64,000 nt of DNA, taken from positions 34,933,501-34,997,500 of the forward strand of contig CM060895.1 in assembly GCA_030762935.1 (NCBI GenBank), written 5' to 3'. The notes beneath the pieces were generated by a model. The model had not been told where the DNA came from. It searched no databases and saw only the letters and a list, made by a program, of their open reading frames with translations. Each line of letters starts with the position of its first letter. Within the stretch, counting starts at the first letter, position 1. Of this stretch, positions 26,681 through 39,332 are shown in pieces. Made by a program: the position numbers and the translations under genes. The stretch is from Hymenopus coronatus. Its lineage: Eukaryota > Arthropoda > Insecta > Mantodea > Hymenopodidae.

Positions 26681-28959
26681 CAGTTTAACAATTATGACAA
26701 ATAACTACTTCAATAAATTATTATTACCTATCATCACCATTAAGATAGTTCAAATGTTGAACCGTTAGTACACACACAATACGTGATATTTTGGCCATAT
26801 TTCAAACTTCTAACTTGCACGTTTATCAAAATAGTTTTACTGACCAAATTCTTGGTTCTAATAAAGATTCCATACGATACATCTAAAAATATTCACATAA
26901 AAATTTAGTTTACAGAAAATTATTTTACAAAGCTCTGTCACGTCAGATTTTTTGTATTAAACCCTTATTGTTGCAGGAAAAATTACTTTTATTCCCAAAA
27001 ACTTTTAGTTTTTTAACAGTTAATAATGTATATCTTAAACCTAGAGCATTATCTCAAAAAGGTATAATCATTTTCTTTAATACTCTTTTGAGAGGCAGTA
27101 CAAACATTTTGAAACAAATAAATTAAGTGGTTTTACTCTGGTCTACAAAGTGGGCATAAATATTTCATCGTTCACAGCGACCATGGAAGATACTTCGCTT
27201 TACAGCTTCTAGAATGGATTTAAACCCAAGTCCCCCGCGCCACAGGCAAGTGCGCTACCACTGCGGACATACTTAATATAGATAACAATAAATACCCAAA
27301 TAAGTTTTCTTCCTTATATAAGCTCAGCTGTTATCAAGCTACTTGAAGGTTGAGTGTAACAGCACTAGTTACTAAACTGCATCCAATCAATACTTGCAGC
27401 ATATTCGTAATGAAACCAACTGAGCAGATGGTCCTTATCTCCAAATACATATAGCAAGGTCTGATCATGGCAAACTTGAACATCCTCTCGGTGAACTACA
27501 AAGGCCACACAGCCTCACACAGCAGCTGCTGAGAGTTATAGCATTGAAAGAGGAACACGTGGACCCCACGATCAGGAAGAGAGCATGCCTCATGGAAACG
27601 TTCGTTTTTAGCAATGCCACGACCCTGAGTTAGACAGGGTCAACTCTGATTCAGTCCTGGCGCAGCAATGGCAAAGCCTGGAACAATTCCAAATGCACTC
27701 TTTAGCCAGTATATTGCAAAAGCGCCATAGGCGATTTCTTCAGAAATTATACCGTCTGCGCATTTCCTGCTATAAATCTGCCGAGGAGATGGCAATGTAA
27801 GAATAACGAGGAGATATCCGCATTCAGTTATGCTAATTAAGATGTGCCACAAAGGCATATTCTGAGCTCTATATACAATGAAGCTGACAATCTTACATGT
27901 TGCTAATCCGAAGTAATGTTAACAATAGGTGTCTGAATATCCATTCTATCTGGCTATTGAAGAAGAGGAGTTATGGGCGGCAAGAAATACGCCTTCACTC
28001 GGCAACGAGCAAAGGTATAACAACCAAGGACGCTGCACCCAAATGAAATGCAACTAGGAACGAACACGCTATCTAAATGCCTACCTGGCGTCTTATCATA
28101 ACACGAAGGAGCACAGACCTTCAGTATCAAATATGCTGCAGTAGTGAACAGACGTGTAGTGAGTGACCAGCATTTACCCACAATGACCGAACTAAGTAAA
28201 CAAAGGATCTGAAATTAGATACTTTGTCACGGAAATAACGGAGTGTTGGACTTATTTTCAGGTTGGACGCTTCGCGTGATTTGTTTACGTCGAAAATCTA
28301 GACATTGGGCATACAGCTGTATAATGTTTATGTACCTACAACCTCACGACAAATGCACAAACCCCCATCTTTAGTTATAAAGTAGTGTGGTCTATTATCA
28401 ACCAAAGTTTAAATAATTTTACTGGCACTTTATGCAAATTGCTTTCCCAAATAAGCAGAACACTTAAGTAATCACATAAATTATTGACAATGTCCTTATC
28501 CCAAATATTTCTTACAAAAGTTTATTTTAACAGGAACTTCATTTTACAAATCATAACATTAATATTCGATTAATTATAAAAGAACATTCATAGGTCTCCT
28601 TTAGATGTGTATGGAAAGGTTAGTTTGAATGACTACATTTATCAAAAAACCTCCGTTAACATTAGTCAAGCAAGTAATTCTGTATCCTCATAGTAATTGA
28701 GCGTGTTCGTCTACTGCATCCTTTTGAGTGGAATATAATACACTAACAATAGAAAAGAAGGTAATAAACTTATGAAAAATGGTTATTTTGTGACCACTTG
28801 TGCAATATGTTTGAAATACAGGACTCCACACACTAGAAAAAGTACCTGAAAATGTACTTAGGTGTAGCCCAAGAGATCACACAACATACCTGTGATAGAA
28901 AAATAAACACTGGTCTTAAGTGTATGCAAGTTAAACTCAACTCTCGCATTTTTTTTTTT
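26681..28959. other. No gene seen
   Basis: Apart from the SINE scrap at 27.2 kb I see no coding or repeat signal. A T-run ends it at about 28966. Confidence 0.35.
27170..27285 (-). repeat. tRNA-like SINE fragment
   Basis: On the minus strand GCAGTGGTAGCGCACTTGCC and then GGGTTTAAATCC are A-box- and B-box-like. No good cloverleaf, so not a tRNA gene. Confidence 0.55.
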
Positions 28960-29470
28960 TTTTTTTCATTTTCTTAAAAGTAACCACGATTTTTATTAAA
29001 ATACGGTATATTAAAAATACATGACAAAATGTATAAGCCTGAATGTTCTAGGAACATCCTCTTAAGCCCTCTTCATTTTGAATGACTTTTGCACAGCTGG
29101 TAAATCGTAAGAGATAGATAAAATGTTACTACCCAAAAAAGTAGATCTCGTTAAAAACACAATTTATGTAATACACATATTGTAGGGTTAACGATTTCCG
29201 AAATATTCTTTGTTCTTTGTTTCGATTTTAAAATACTTATAATTCTCTCAAACAGATGCGGTCTGTTTTTCGTTTGTTTTGCTCCTGGCCATGCAAAGAA
29301 ACCCGAATTTCCTAGTCAATTGGATAGCGACAGCTTTGAAAAGATTTTACTGTCGCTTTAGCCGAATGGATTACCTTATTTACCTTTTACTTATAAGGAA
29401 TGTGTTTAACAGTACTAACATAAGAAAAAGTTACATACAGAGTGTTCTGTGGAAGTATTTTGTGTAATTT
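28960..29470 (+). repeat. R1 repeat, 5' truncated
   Basis: Begins inside R1 after a T-run with the TTTTATTAAAATACGGTATA block and proceeds to the 3' third. Confidence 0.75.
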
Positions 29471-30306
29471 GTATAGCACAGAAATCTCTAAAAGATGGGT
29501 AAGTAAAACTATAGAAAAAAATGTAGAGTTCAGTAAAACACACAATTTCTAGAAACATAATGAAACATGGAGTTTTCGCATGTTAAAGCTTTGATTAATT
29601 AGAAACAATTCCTAAGTAAAAACAAGCTGTTACGTAACGAGGACAGAAGAAATACTTTTATATTAAGTTTAATATATTAATCGTGAAAATGAGCGAGTTT
29701 GGTCACTCGTAGAGCAAGTGTCGTGTGAATACACTATTATAATATTTCATTATAGATGCACTCACAACCAATGCAGCATGTATTTAATATTAGGGACTTT
29801 TGCTGTGCGCGTAGAATTTGTAAACAGTGCAAGTAGAATTCATTCAACGACACTAAAAGCAAACAAACGAAACTGCCATGTCAAAAACGCCTGGGAAATC
29901 AAATGTTTTCCCAAACTACATAACGCTCCCCAAACATTGTTGTTTCATCATTGTAATGTCAATTTCAGCGGTTAAAACTTCATGGTTTTCAAATTCCCTG
30001 TCCATACAAATGTTACCGAAAAATCAACCAGTGTCGTCCTCTGAGAAGAAGAGAATTGCACTTTCCTATAAATAAGTAACGCTGCTTTAACGTCGACAAC
30101 GATAGATAAAATTGCATTCGTCCAAAATAATCACATGGGTAATCAGATGAATTTATTTACCAGAAATGGAGAGCCTACAAAAAATCCGATGTCTTACATT
30201 CAAATGACTATCTACTCTTCCTAAGAAATCTTCAGTTCCTATCACTTTTTCTTAAGCGTTCGACTCTGTCTTCATTCGGTAGATTTCACGCAATTTCGGA
30301 AGCAAC

Positions 30307-30430
30307 TTTGTGTTTAACTACTATGGCACCGCAGGCGATAACACTGACGATACATTGAATGAAGATGGAGCACCGGTGGAATGTGAAGCCAGAGAAAATC
30401 CGTCCCTGCGCCGCTTTGTCCACCACAAAC
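30307..30430 (-). repeat. SINE family B tail fragment
   Basis: GTTTAACTACTATGGCACCG, CAGGCGATAACACTGACGAT and GATGGAGCACCGGTGGAATG; head missing. Confidence 0.75.
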
Positions 30431-30783
30431 CTTGACAATAACGACTTCAATACTAGGGTTTCATCCTGTCTAGATCCTAGAGTTTACGCACGTGCGGTTT
30501 GTTTCGTTTAATAATTCAGCCAGTTCATGATAAATTTAGATATCCTATTTACCAATCGTTGAGGGTCTCAAAGAAAGAATCTTTATTTGAGAAGACTGCG
30601 GCAAGACAGGCACACGACCTCTCTCTTCTTTCCCCGATCTTGCTTCCCCGTAAAACTAGCGCCCAAGAAAACGCGCGCCTAACATCTCATTTTAATCGAA
30701 AGCAGAATAGTTACATTATATATTCCGATATATATACATACACATACAAAAAGACTAGCTATAGTCAAATGATTAAGAACTGT

Positions 30784-31073
30784 CGCCCTCCGTGGTGTAA
30801 TGGTTGCCACGCTAACTTCATATACCCAAAGTTGCGGGTTCAAACCCGGCGGAGGACGATGGATTTTTTCGAGCGTAAAAATGGTTTCCTTCGGAAGGGA
30901 AGTAAAGCCGTTGGTCCCGTGTCGTAGATTTACGGCACGTAAAAGAACCTTAAGCCTGATTGAGAGGCCTCTGAGCAAAATTAAGCGGTCTTTAACACCC
31001 AATTTAGAATGGGACGCTGAGAACCACAGTAGTTAAAGAGCGTACATAAATAACAAGCCATTTATTTATTTGA
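30784..31073 (+). repeat. tRNA-derived SINE (family A), full length
   Basis: The head resembles a tRNA (CCTCCGTGGTGTAATGGTTG; B box GGGTTCAAACCC). The body has TTCCTTCGGAAGGGAAGTAA, AGAGGCCTCTGAGCAAAATT and the tail CATAAATAACAAGCCATTTA. About 290 bp. The best copy here. Confidence 0.9.
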
Positions 31074-31249
31074 TTAAGAACTGGACCATTTATATTGTCC
31101 TTAGTATTCCATATTCTTTCCAAACAGCTGAAACAACTGAAAATCGACATAACTTTAAAAATAATGAAAATCTATTGACCAATTTGAGGCATTAACAACG
31201 AACATCTAAAAAATGACTTATGCCAGAGAGAAGATTATTTTCAATAAAT

Positions 31250-32460
31250 CGTTTGCTTTAAAGAGCTCTATATTTTTCGCATAGTAAGTTTTCTATCGCT
31301 TTAAGTTTACCAGTTTTACAAAGATTATTTTCGTATAAAATTCCTTCCGAATTAAGAGATGTTCATAGACTATTCCTATAAAATTCAAGATATGTACTTT
31401 ATTCGTCATAAAATTTATTTAATGTGGATCCATTTGTCAAAAAAACAAAAATTTCGAAAAATTTTCACGTAAAGGATTGAGGTGGTGGGCGAAAACTTGA
31501 AAGATACCCTGAACTTATACACCAAGTTTGCTTTTTATCCCACTTTTCGTTTTTGAGTTAGGCTATTCGGACATATGCAGATTTTTCTAAAAATCGAATG
31601 TGTTCCATTCACATGATTTTCTCCTCCACATATCTGGAAAAAAATTATTGTTAAAAAGACTTATTCATCTACTCCACAGTAATCAAGATAAGCATTAGCA
31701 GAAATTGTCTTTAATACTTGCTAGTTTAAAGCGATAGTCAAATCTTTTTAAAACTAGTTGGCAATGTGGTTGAAATCAGTTTCTTTGCGTGGCCAGGAGT
31801 TGACAAATTCCTGCACGAGAAAAGCGCAAGCATTTTAAAGCTGGATCCAATAATACGAAATATCTTGAAAATGGTCAACTCCACGAAAAAAAAGTATATG
31901 ACATAAATTGTGTATTTTAACGAGATCTATATTTTTTGTGTAGTAAATTGTTGTCTATCTCTTACGGTTTAGTGTTACGCAAAATTCTGCAAATCTCGTC
32001 CAGGCTAAGAGAGGCCTTCAGAGGATATTTCCAGAAATTCGGAGAAAAATAAAATGTTCAAAATTTTTCCATGTAAAGGATAGTTTGTGGAGGGGAAATT
32101 TTCTTGAAAATCTTCGTGTCAACGGGAAGTGACGTTTCATTTCACCTCTCTTGTTTTACTGCAGGACATGCAAAGCAAACCGAACTTCATTTGTTTCACA
32201 TAGAACCAACTTTTAAAAGATTTGACGATCGATTTAGCCTAGGTATTCCTTTATTTTCCTACTTACAAGGGGGGCAAGTAATAAGACAATTTCTGCTAAT
32301 GTTTACCTTGATTAGCATGACACAGGTAAAAGAATACTATTTTGTAAGGAAAGTTGTTTGTGTAACAGTTAGAGATGGTCATGTAATGGAACACATCGAT
32401 TTTTTAGAATAGTTTGTGGAACACAGTCATATGAATGGAACATCTCAAACACTGAAAATA
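31250..32460. repeat. Cluster of three R1 fragments
   Basis: 31250-31600 reversed 5' half; 31598-32115 reversed 3' half beginning ATGTGTTCCATTCACATGA; 32120-32460 forward 3' third ending TCATATGAATGGAACATC. Confidence 0.75.
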
Positions 32461-33134
32461 GGGATACTGAATCTGCCTAAAGGACACAAAATAAAAAGTC
32501 ACCAACTTTTTAGTTCTAGGTGATGAATAATTATACAATTGTTATATTATTTGTATCATTATCTGTGTGTGTTAAATATTTACTTCGTTATGGATACCTC
32601 ATTAAATGCAGAACAAAAAACATAATAAACGAAACAAAAAAGAACTAGCTCAGAGCTTGGTGGTGGTGTATGCTATTACTATACATATCACAAAAAGTAA
32701 ATATCCAGTTGAACAAAAACAAACACCACAGAGGAATGCTAAGATCAACACGATGCAAACCAGGGCCGGTAGCAATGCGACACACCTGTGGGTTCGGGTT
32801 TATCCACGCATGTTTCATAGTTACGCGCGTTGCGTCATGTACAAACGTAACGTGACGGCACATTTGTAATTTGACTATTTTGTGCTGAGTCATCAGCCGC
32901 TATGCGTCCAGCATTTAGCGGGTTTCGCACAGTAAGAACCTTAACTGACAGCCATCATTTTAACATAAAGCCGAAGCTCGTAAAAGTAGAGGAAGCCATT
33001 CCATGACGGCTAACACCAGAGGCAAATGACATTCGTCCACTTCTCCTTTATGACTCATAAGCTGAGTAATAACTGCATGCATTTTCCAAAGAGTTTGTAT
33101 TTCAATTAAAATCGATGCAAGCAGTCAAAAAAAT
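32461..33134. other. No gene seen
   Basis: Overlapping open frames on both strands at 32606-32893 with ordinary composition; no family likeness. Confidence 0.3.
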
Positions 33135-33960
33135 ATCTGATGTGTTCCATTCACAAACAACTTTACTCATAAAAGATTATTATTTTATCTACGACGTGCT
33201 AATCAAGGTAAACATTAGCAGAAATTGCCTTATTACTCCATTCCTTGTAAGTAGACGGGACATAAGGGACATACGCTAGGCAAAATCGATAGCCATATCT
33301 TTTAAAACCTGGTCTTACATGTAACAACAGGAGTTCGGTTCGTTTTGCATGACCTGTATTAAAACATGAGATGAATCGAAGCGTCACTTCCTGTTTGAGA
33401 AAAGTTTTAGTTCAAAATTAAAACCAATAACATAGAATATCTCAGAAACGGTCAGCTCTACATAAAAAAAACTATATGATATAAATTATGTATTTTAACG
33501 AGATCTACATTTTTTTGTCTATCTCTTACGGTTTAATTGTTATTTAAAACTCGTCCAGAGTAAAGGGTTGTGTTTATTCCCAAAAACTTCAAAATATACA
33601 TTTTATTTGTGGTATAAATATCTTTAATATACTTTATTTTAATAAAAATCGTTAAGGGCCATTTTAATAAAAACATTTTCAATGTAAAGGGTAGTTTCGG
33701 GTGGGAACATTTTCTTAAAAATCTTCGTGTCGCATCCTTGGAAGATACTAAACCTAAATACTAAGTTTGGTTTTTAACGATCGTTTCGATTTTGAACTAT
33801 GCTGTCAGACACGCACGTGGACCTTTTTCTAAAAAAAAATCGGACTCAGGGGACCCCAAAACATATATTTCCGGTGAAATCTCGACATCGAATTTTTGGG
33901 TGGAATACAACACCTTCTCTATCCACTATGGACACTGCAATATGGGGCTAGAGAAGGTGC
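33135..33960 (-). repeat. R1 repeat, nearly full length
   Basis: Starts TCTGATGTGTTCCATTCACA and ends CCTTCTCTATCCACTATGG; the last half of the palindrome is altered. Confidence 0.88.
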
Positions 33961-33964
33961 ATAA

Positions 33965-35110
33965 ATCTGATGTGTTACAATCAGCAACAAACTATTCTAA
34001 CAAAAACTTAATTCTAATTTTCTCAAAAACCGAACCTTGTTTAGAAACCATGTGTTAAAAATATTTGTATGTGGTAATGTAAAACTATCTGTCAAAACTT
34101 TTTTACTTTTATGCTGATTTTAAACTATAAGTTACATAGTGAAACTTGCTTGCACAAAAAAGTAGATATTTTAGTTGAAATGCACAAATTACTATAGCGT
34201 TAATCATTTCTAATATATTCGTTGTTATTGGTTTGACTTTTCAAATACATACTACATGCGTTTTTAATACCAGAGTAGTCGTCATTCGTTTGTTTCTGGT
34301 AGGCATGGAAGACTGGAATTGTGTAATGAACTTGTACTCCACTCAAAAATTCGATGTGGAGATTTCAACAGAAATGGTGTTTTGAGGTCTCCTGGATCCA
34401 AAAAAATCATTTTTATAAAAATATCCGTGTGTGTCTGGACAGCATAACTCAAAACCGACAAGTCGGTGAAATAGCAAACTATATTTAAGTTAAGAATCTT
34501 CCAAGGATGCGACACGAAGATTTTCAAGATCCCCGCACGCCAAACTATTTTTTTTTCGAAAATTTTGATTTTCTCAAAAATGACTAACGATTTTGCTTAA
34601 AATGCCATATATTAAAGATAATTATGTATATGACAAAATGAAAATTTCGAATTTTCTGGGAATAGCCTTTGGAGCCCTCTTCATTCTGAATGACTAACAT
34701 AACTGGTAAATTGTAAGAAATGACAAACAAAATACTACACAATAAATGTAGATATCGTACAACATACAAATATGTCATATACATGTTTGCACAGTTAATA
34801 ATGTCCGTGACAACCCCTCCTATTGATCAGTTTTAAAATACATATAATACTCGACACAGGGAGTCCTCATCCGTTTCATATCTCTCTTTTTACTCCTACC
34901 CATGGAAAAAAACAGAATTTTAATGTCTATCGCATAGCGACTATCTCTTTAGCCTTGTGCATTCCCTAAGTTCATTTCTACTTATATGGAACTAGTAATA
35001 ACATTTCTGCTAAACTTTCCCACTAGCACGATGTAGCTAAAAGAATAATTTTTTGTATGAAGTGTTTTGAGGAACAGGTAGAGAAAGTCATGTGATTGAA
35101 ACATCACATT
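33965..35110 (+). repeat. Composite of R1 fragments
   Basis: A short reversed 3' end at 33965-34010, a forward middle/3' fragment at 34010-34310, and a nearly full forward copy at 34320-35110 ending GTAGAGAAAGTCATGTGATT. Confidence 0.75.
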
Positions 35111-35124
35111 ATTACAAATAGTGA

Positions 35125-35332
35125 TTAACGCCCGCTCTTACTACATACAGCACCGCAGGCGATGATGCTGGTGATACAGGAAATGAAATAAACGGGAAAG
35201 GAAACGTTCCAGGACTAATTTAAAGATATCCGTTATGAGGAAAAATCCTCAGGGAGAGCGCCCTAGCGGGATCTGAACATCAGATCTTTGTTCAGAGTTG
35301 GTGTCTTAACGAGCTATCCGTGTCGGTAAAGC
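35125..35332 (-). repeat. SINE sharing the family B tail but with a different head
   Basis: The left end (TTAACGCCCGCTCTTACTAC, GCACCGCAGGCGATGATG) equals the tail of the 38.1-kb copy. The right end is another tRNA-like head, with AGATCTGATGTTCAGATCCC on the minus strand. Confidence 0.7.
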
Positions 35333-36422
35333 AAACGTTCATCTCGATGAGCGTCAAGCAGTAAACAAATAGTTTGTAGAGAATAGGTATATATTCCATT
35401 TTGGCAAGTCGTTCCCACACGAATGAAGTAAATTGAAGCTGAAGGTCATAAAACAATAATAGCAGGAAAAATAATGGAAAATAACGATGTATTTTGACAG
35501 TAATTGCTTGAAAGTAATACATCCATCATTGACAACTATGCTATAATACGCTCAGAGTTAAATAAAAGTATTCGTTATCAAGGAGAAATTTTAATCTACA
35601 ATTGAATAAATCAAAATGAACATTATCGCTGAACTTTAATATCGCACATCTGAATTCAATATGGCATCATGGAGTAGGATCCAACTCAAGCTTTTCTGTG
35701 GGTCGAGTCGGTTGTTTTAATTTTAACGTCCTTTAACAGAACGATCGATGGAATGATGTTCAAATCTGGCCGGATCCCATATATATCGACATTAGTCTTT
35801 TCAGGATAAGGGAAACCCCCGATTGAAACCTTGTCTGGGTAATTCACCCTAACCTAATTTCTTCAATTTGAGGTAGACTTGTTACCTCCACCCCATGGAG
35901 GTGGGCCAACTCATTCACGTTCAACCTTGTATCTTATGCATCAAACTACTTGGTAGACTTTTGTGATATGTTCAGCTTGACGGGTTCTAAGCTCAGCATT
36001 GCCGGTTTCGAATCCAAGCTGAGAGATGCTCATTTTCTTTGATAACAAAATACTCTACAGGTGATTTTACTGTTTCGCTGTTATAATAATTAGAATTATT
36101 TTTATTTTCCATTCTCCAGGGTCTAAATATATGAATTCGAGAATAAAAAAAAAAAAAAAATCTCTCTCTCTCTCATTGGTCCAAAGATGTCTATAAGATA
36201 CATACACACATACATTGACTTAAGTCTCAAGGACGCAAAGCGAATATCTTGGTCCACATTTCTGTTGAACAGGTGAGAAGTCAATCACAGTATGCATTGA
36301 TCAGCAGAAAGGGAAACTCAAAAAGTTTATATTAATTTATTTCATATCATCACATCGCATGTGCTCAATGTGAGCTGTCACGTGACACATACGCAGCCTA
36401 AAGTCAAATTCCAAACATACTC

Positions 36423-36620
36423 TTAACATAGCACGAACCACATGCTGATGGTGCGAAACCGGAGATTCTGGAAATCCGCTGGTAACAGTGGCTGATACAC
36501 ACGTTGACAAACCCCCAGAGAAAAGTCACGGGGTGTAGAGGTGTACGCAAATTTACAATCGTCATGACCAGCACACCCAAACCACCAATTTGGCTTCGTA
36601 TATTCAGTCCAGGCTGACAT
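36423..36620 (-). other. Orphan exon-like open frame, aromatic and Cys-bearing
   Basis: On the minus strand a pyrimidine tract and TTAG at 36621-36622 precede a frame MSAWTEYTKPNWWFGCAGHD, then DCKFAYTSTPRDFSLGVCQR and VYQPLLPADFQNLRFRTISM and WFVLC. Four Cys and many aromatics look protein-like rather than random. It could be one exon of a secreted protein, or a decayed exon. I do not recognise it and see no partner exon. A second overlapping frame is also open, which lowers confidence. Confidence 0.3.
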
Positions 36621-36739
36621 CTAAGCGGAAACAATGGTGTACCACACAGTTCAAAACAAAGTGTGCATAGCCTGTTCCAATTGCCAAGTGTATAACAGTT
36701 GCAGATAAGAAATTCCTGATTGTGGGTCATTCACCTAGC

Positions 36740-38054
36740 ACAAGAAAACATTCTCACTTTGGGGAGTCCAGATAATGCTATAGAAGAGAGCTCTAGTTAG
36801 AACTTTTCAGTGAAGGGTCGTATCGTAGTTCATTGTTTTTTACACTAAAGTCAATCTCACCATTTTGCACACGAACATTGTTCCGACTTTTTTCCAATTT
36901 GAAACTCCTAGCCTCCAATATTCCAAATCTGTTGTATTCGAAGCAACACACTATATACTGCACCATGAGGGTTACATTGCTATTTTATTTCTCTGTAAAA
37001 TAATTTTTGTCATAAGGAGAGCCTCAACTTTTATCGAAAGTTGTAACTCGTGCTGTATTTAATAAATACTATTTTGTGAATAAAATAACAATAATTAGCC
37101 TATATGGATACGAAGAATTATATTCCTAATATCCCAATTGTCTTGACGCATATTTGCACAGAAATCACTGCAACTTGATGTACAAATCATAAATTTCAGA
37201 TCTCTTCATATTGCTACATTCTATTATTCCGGCTTAGTAGCTTGCATGATTGCAAATAATATGTCTATTGGAACTTCCGCTATTATCAATACAGAGAGAA
37301 AACACAAACACGTGGGTGTGATAAATTTAGAAAAACAATTGCACCTGCGTGTGATAAAAAAAACGATTAAAATGCAGAGATAATGAGTTCCGATTGGTTG
37401 GAATTTTACGCGTCAATGTACTGGATTGGCCACTTCCTACGATCACGTGTTATGAACGAAATAGTCCATCATAAAATTAGACACCTAACTCTTATTACCA
37501 TCACTTTGTTATTACGAAATCTATCCAATATCCTCTACAGTTTAGTTTTAGCGACAAGTGCTATAGATTAGAGGCAGCTCTTAATTATGACAGGTTTAGT
37601 TCAAATTAACGGAAACTCAATTACGCGTTTCCACTGAGCAGATATTTGACCTTTAATACCATGATGCTGAATTTGAAGCACTGAACGTTTGGACATCGGG
37701 TTAGAAACTTCCAAAGCTACAAGATATTCAAAGAAAATTATTAGAAATCAACCTTTAATATTACGCGTTTGAACTGCTGCAGCCGTAAAAGAACCCAAGT
37801 ATGAAATAGCTCCGGCGTACGGATCTTATGCGGTCAGCATATCGCTCACTGGTGCGAGAAATCGCCGAACACACAATCGATTAAATACCTTCGGCAGCAG
37901 ATTCACCAAAAATGGGGAGGTTAGCCACAGACTTGCCAGACGTCCATATTATATAGGATTTCCCGGATTCGTAGGGAAAATCGTGTTCTGTACTATGGCC
38001 ATACAGGAAGTACCGTACCTCATTCTGTTTAAACATTGTATTTTTTTTTGTATT
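36740..38054. other. No feature seen
   Basis: Unclassified AT-rich sequence. Confidence 0.35.
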
Positions 38055-38262
38055 GTTTAACGCCCGCTTTTACTACTTGTGGCACCGCAGGCGATGACAC
38101 TTGTGATACATGGAATAAAAATGGAGCACCGACAGAATGCGATGGCGGGGGAAACCGGAGAAAACCCGCCCCTGCGTTCGCTTGGGATCGAACCCGGGCC
38201 GTCTATGTGAGAGGCGGGTGGTCTAACCACTCGGCCACGGCGCGGCCAATACATTGTATTTT
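38055..38262 (-). repeat. tRNA-derived SINE (family B)
   Basis: On the minus strand the head is a good tRNA-like sequence (GCCGTGGCCGAGTGGTTAGA, B box GGGTTCGATCCC). Then a GGTTTTCTCCGGTTTCCCCC core, ending in GGCGTTAAACAATAC plus an A-run. Confidence 0.88.
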
Positions 38263-39189
38263 GAAAAGTGAGCATGTTCATTCGGTACTTGGCATTGATA
38301 ACTAGATAGTAACGTGGTCATATCGTAGTTCTGTATACAGTATATAGTAGCTTCTTATGTGTGGAAGTTTCAGTTGAGGTGTTGTGATTAAAAAAAAAAA
38401 AAAAATCAGGGTTTTTTTTAACGAAGAAGTTTGTGCATTGCGAGATAGTTTAAGGTCATAGAATAGTCCGAAATTATAAAGATGTAAATATTTTTCACTG
38501 GCATTCAATTGAGTCGAGTGTTTCTGGTTCATATGACTAAGAGAAAGTATTTTCAATTTCGAACAAAAAATAGAACCAGTAAATGTTTAAATTGAAAAGG
38601 TATGGAATTAAAATCCCACCGAATTATAGTGTGGTCTGTCACGGTTTATTGACAGTAACACAAGCTTTTTCGATCAAGGAAACATGTTGGTTCATTAACA
38701 TTTACATATGGATGGATAACTGTATACTACAGGCAATTTTCTTATAGAATGATTACGAATCTTGGTATAAAACTATTGTTTTAATACATATATTCAAGGG
38801 CAAAATCACCCTAGGCGTTCATTTGAAATTTTAACAAACAGATGTTTAATAGATATAAATATACAATTTTTTGCAAGTCAACAATCATTGTACCGCCTCT
38901 GGCCTTCAAAATCAGTGGGAACGAGGGTTCCTTATCATAATTTTAAAAATCTGGCAGTTTTACTAGTTTCATGATGCTTCAACTTAAGCACACACTAAAA
39001 TGGCAAAAACTGTACATCCCCAAAAAGACATTCTTATCTTTGTGGTCTAATTAATTGGAATTTCCTCTTTAATTTGATATACCTTGGCAGAAACAATACC
39101 TAAATTATATATTTTGTATCTCTCTCCCAGTGAGGTCTAGTGGTTTGACAAGAATTGCTGAGATACTTTTACACATCATGATGGACATC

Positions 39190-39332
39190 CTAGTAATTCA
39201 GGTGTAAGACCCAATTAGGCAAATATCCTTCAGAACGTAACTGCAGCAACAAACCCACCAATAGAATGACTAAAAACATTAAGAAAAATAAAATGAATCC
39301 CACAATCCCATTAATAACTGCCACAAAAATAG
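39190..39332 (-). CDS. Terminal exon with transmembrane segment
   Basis: The exon starts CT ATT TTT after the acceptor at 39333-39334 and reads through a single hydrophobic segment to the stop at 39190-39192. The pyrimidine tract before the acceptor is the terminal piece of an R1 repeat (39344-39366). A variant signal ATTAAA lies about 120 bp downstream on the minus strand (39068-39073). Confidence 0.6.

Noticed and set aside
38180..38262. tRNA gene on the minus strand
   Set aside because: The tRNA-like head is followed by a SINE body and an A-run, and its stems are imperfect.
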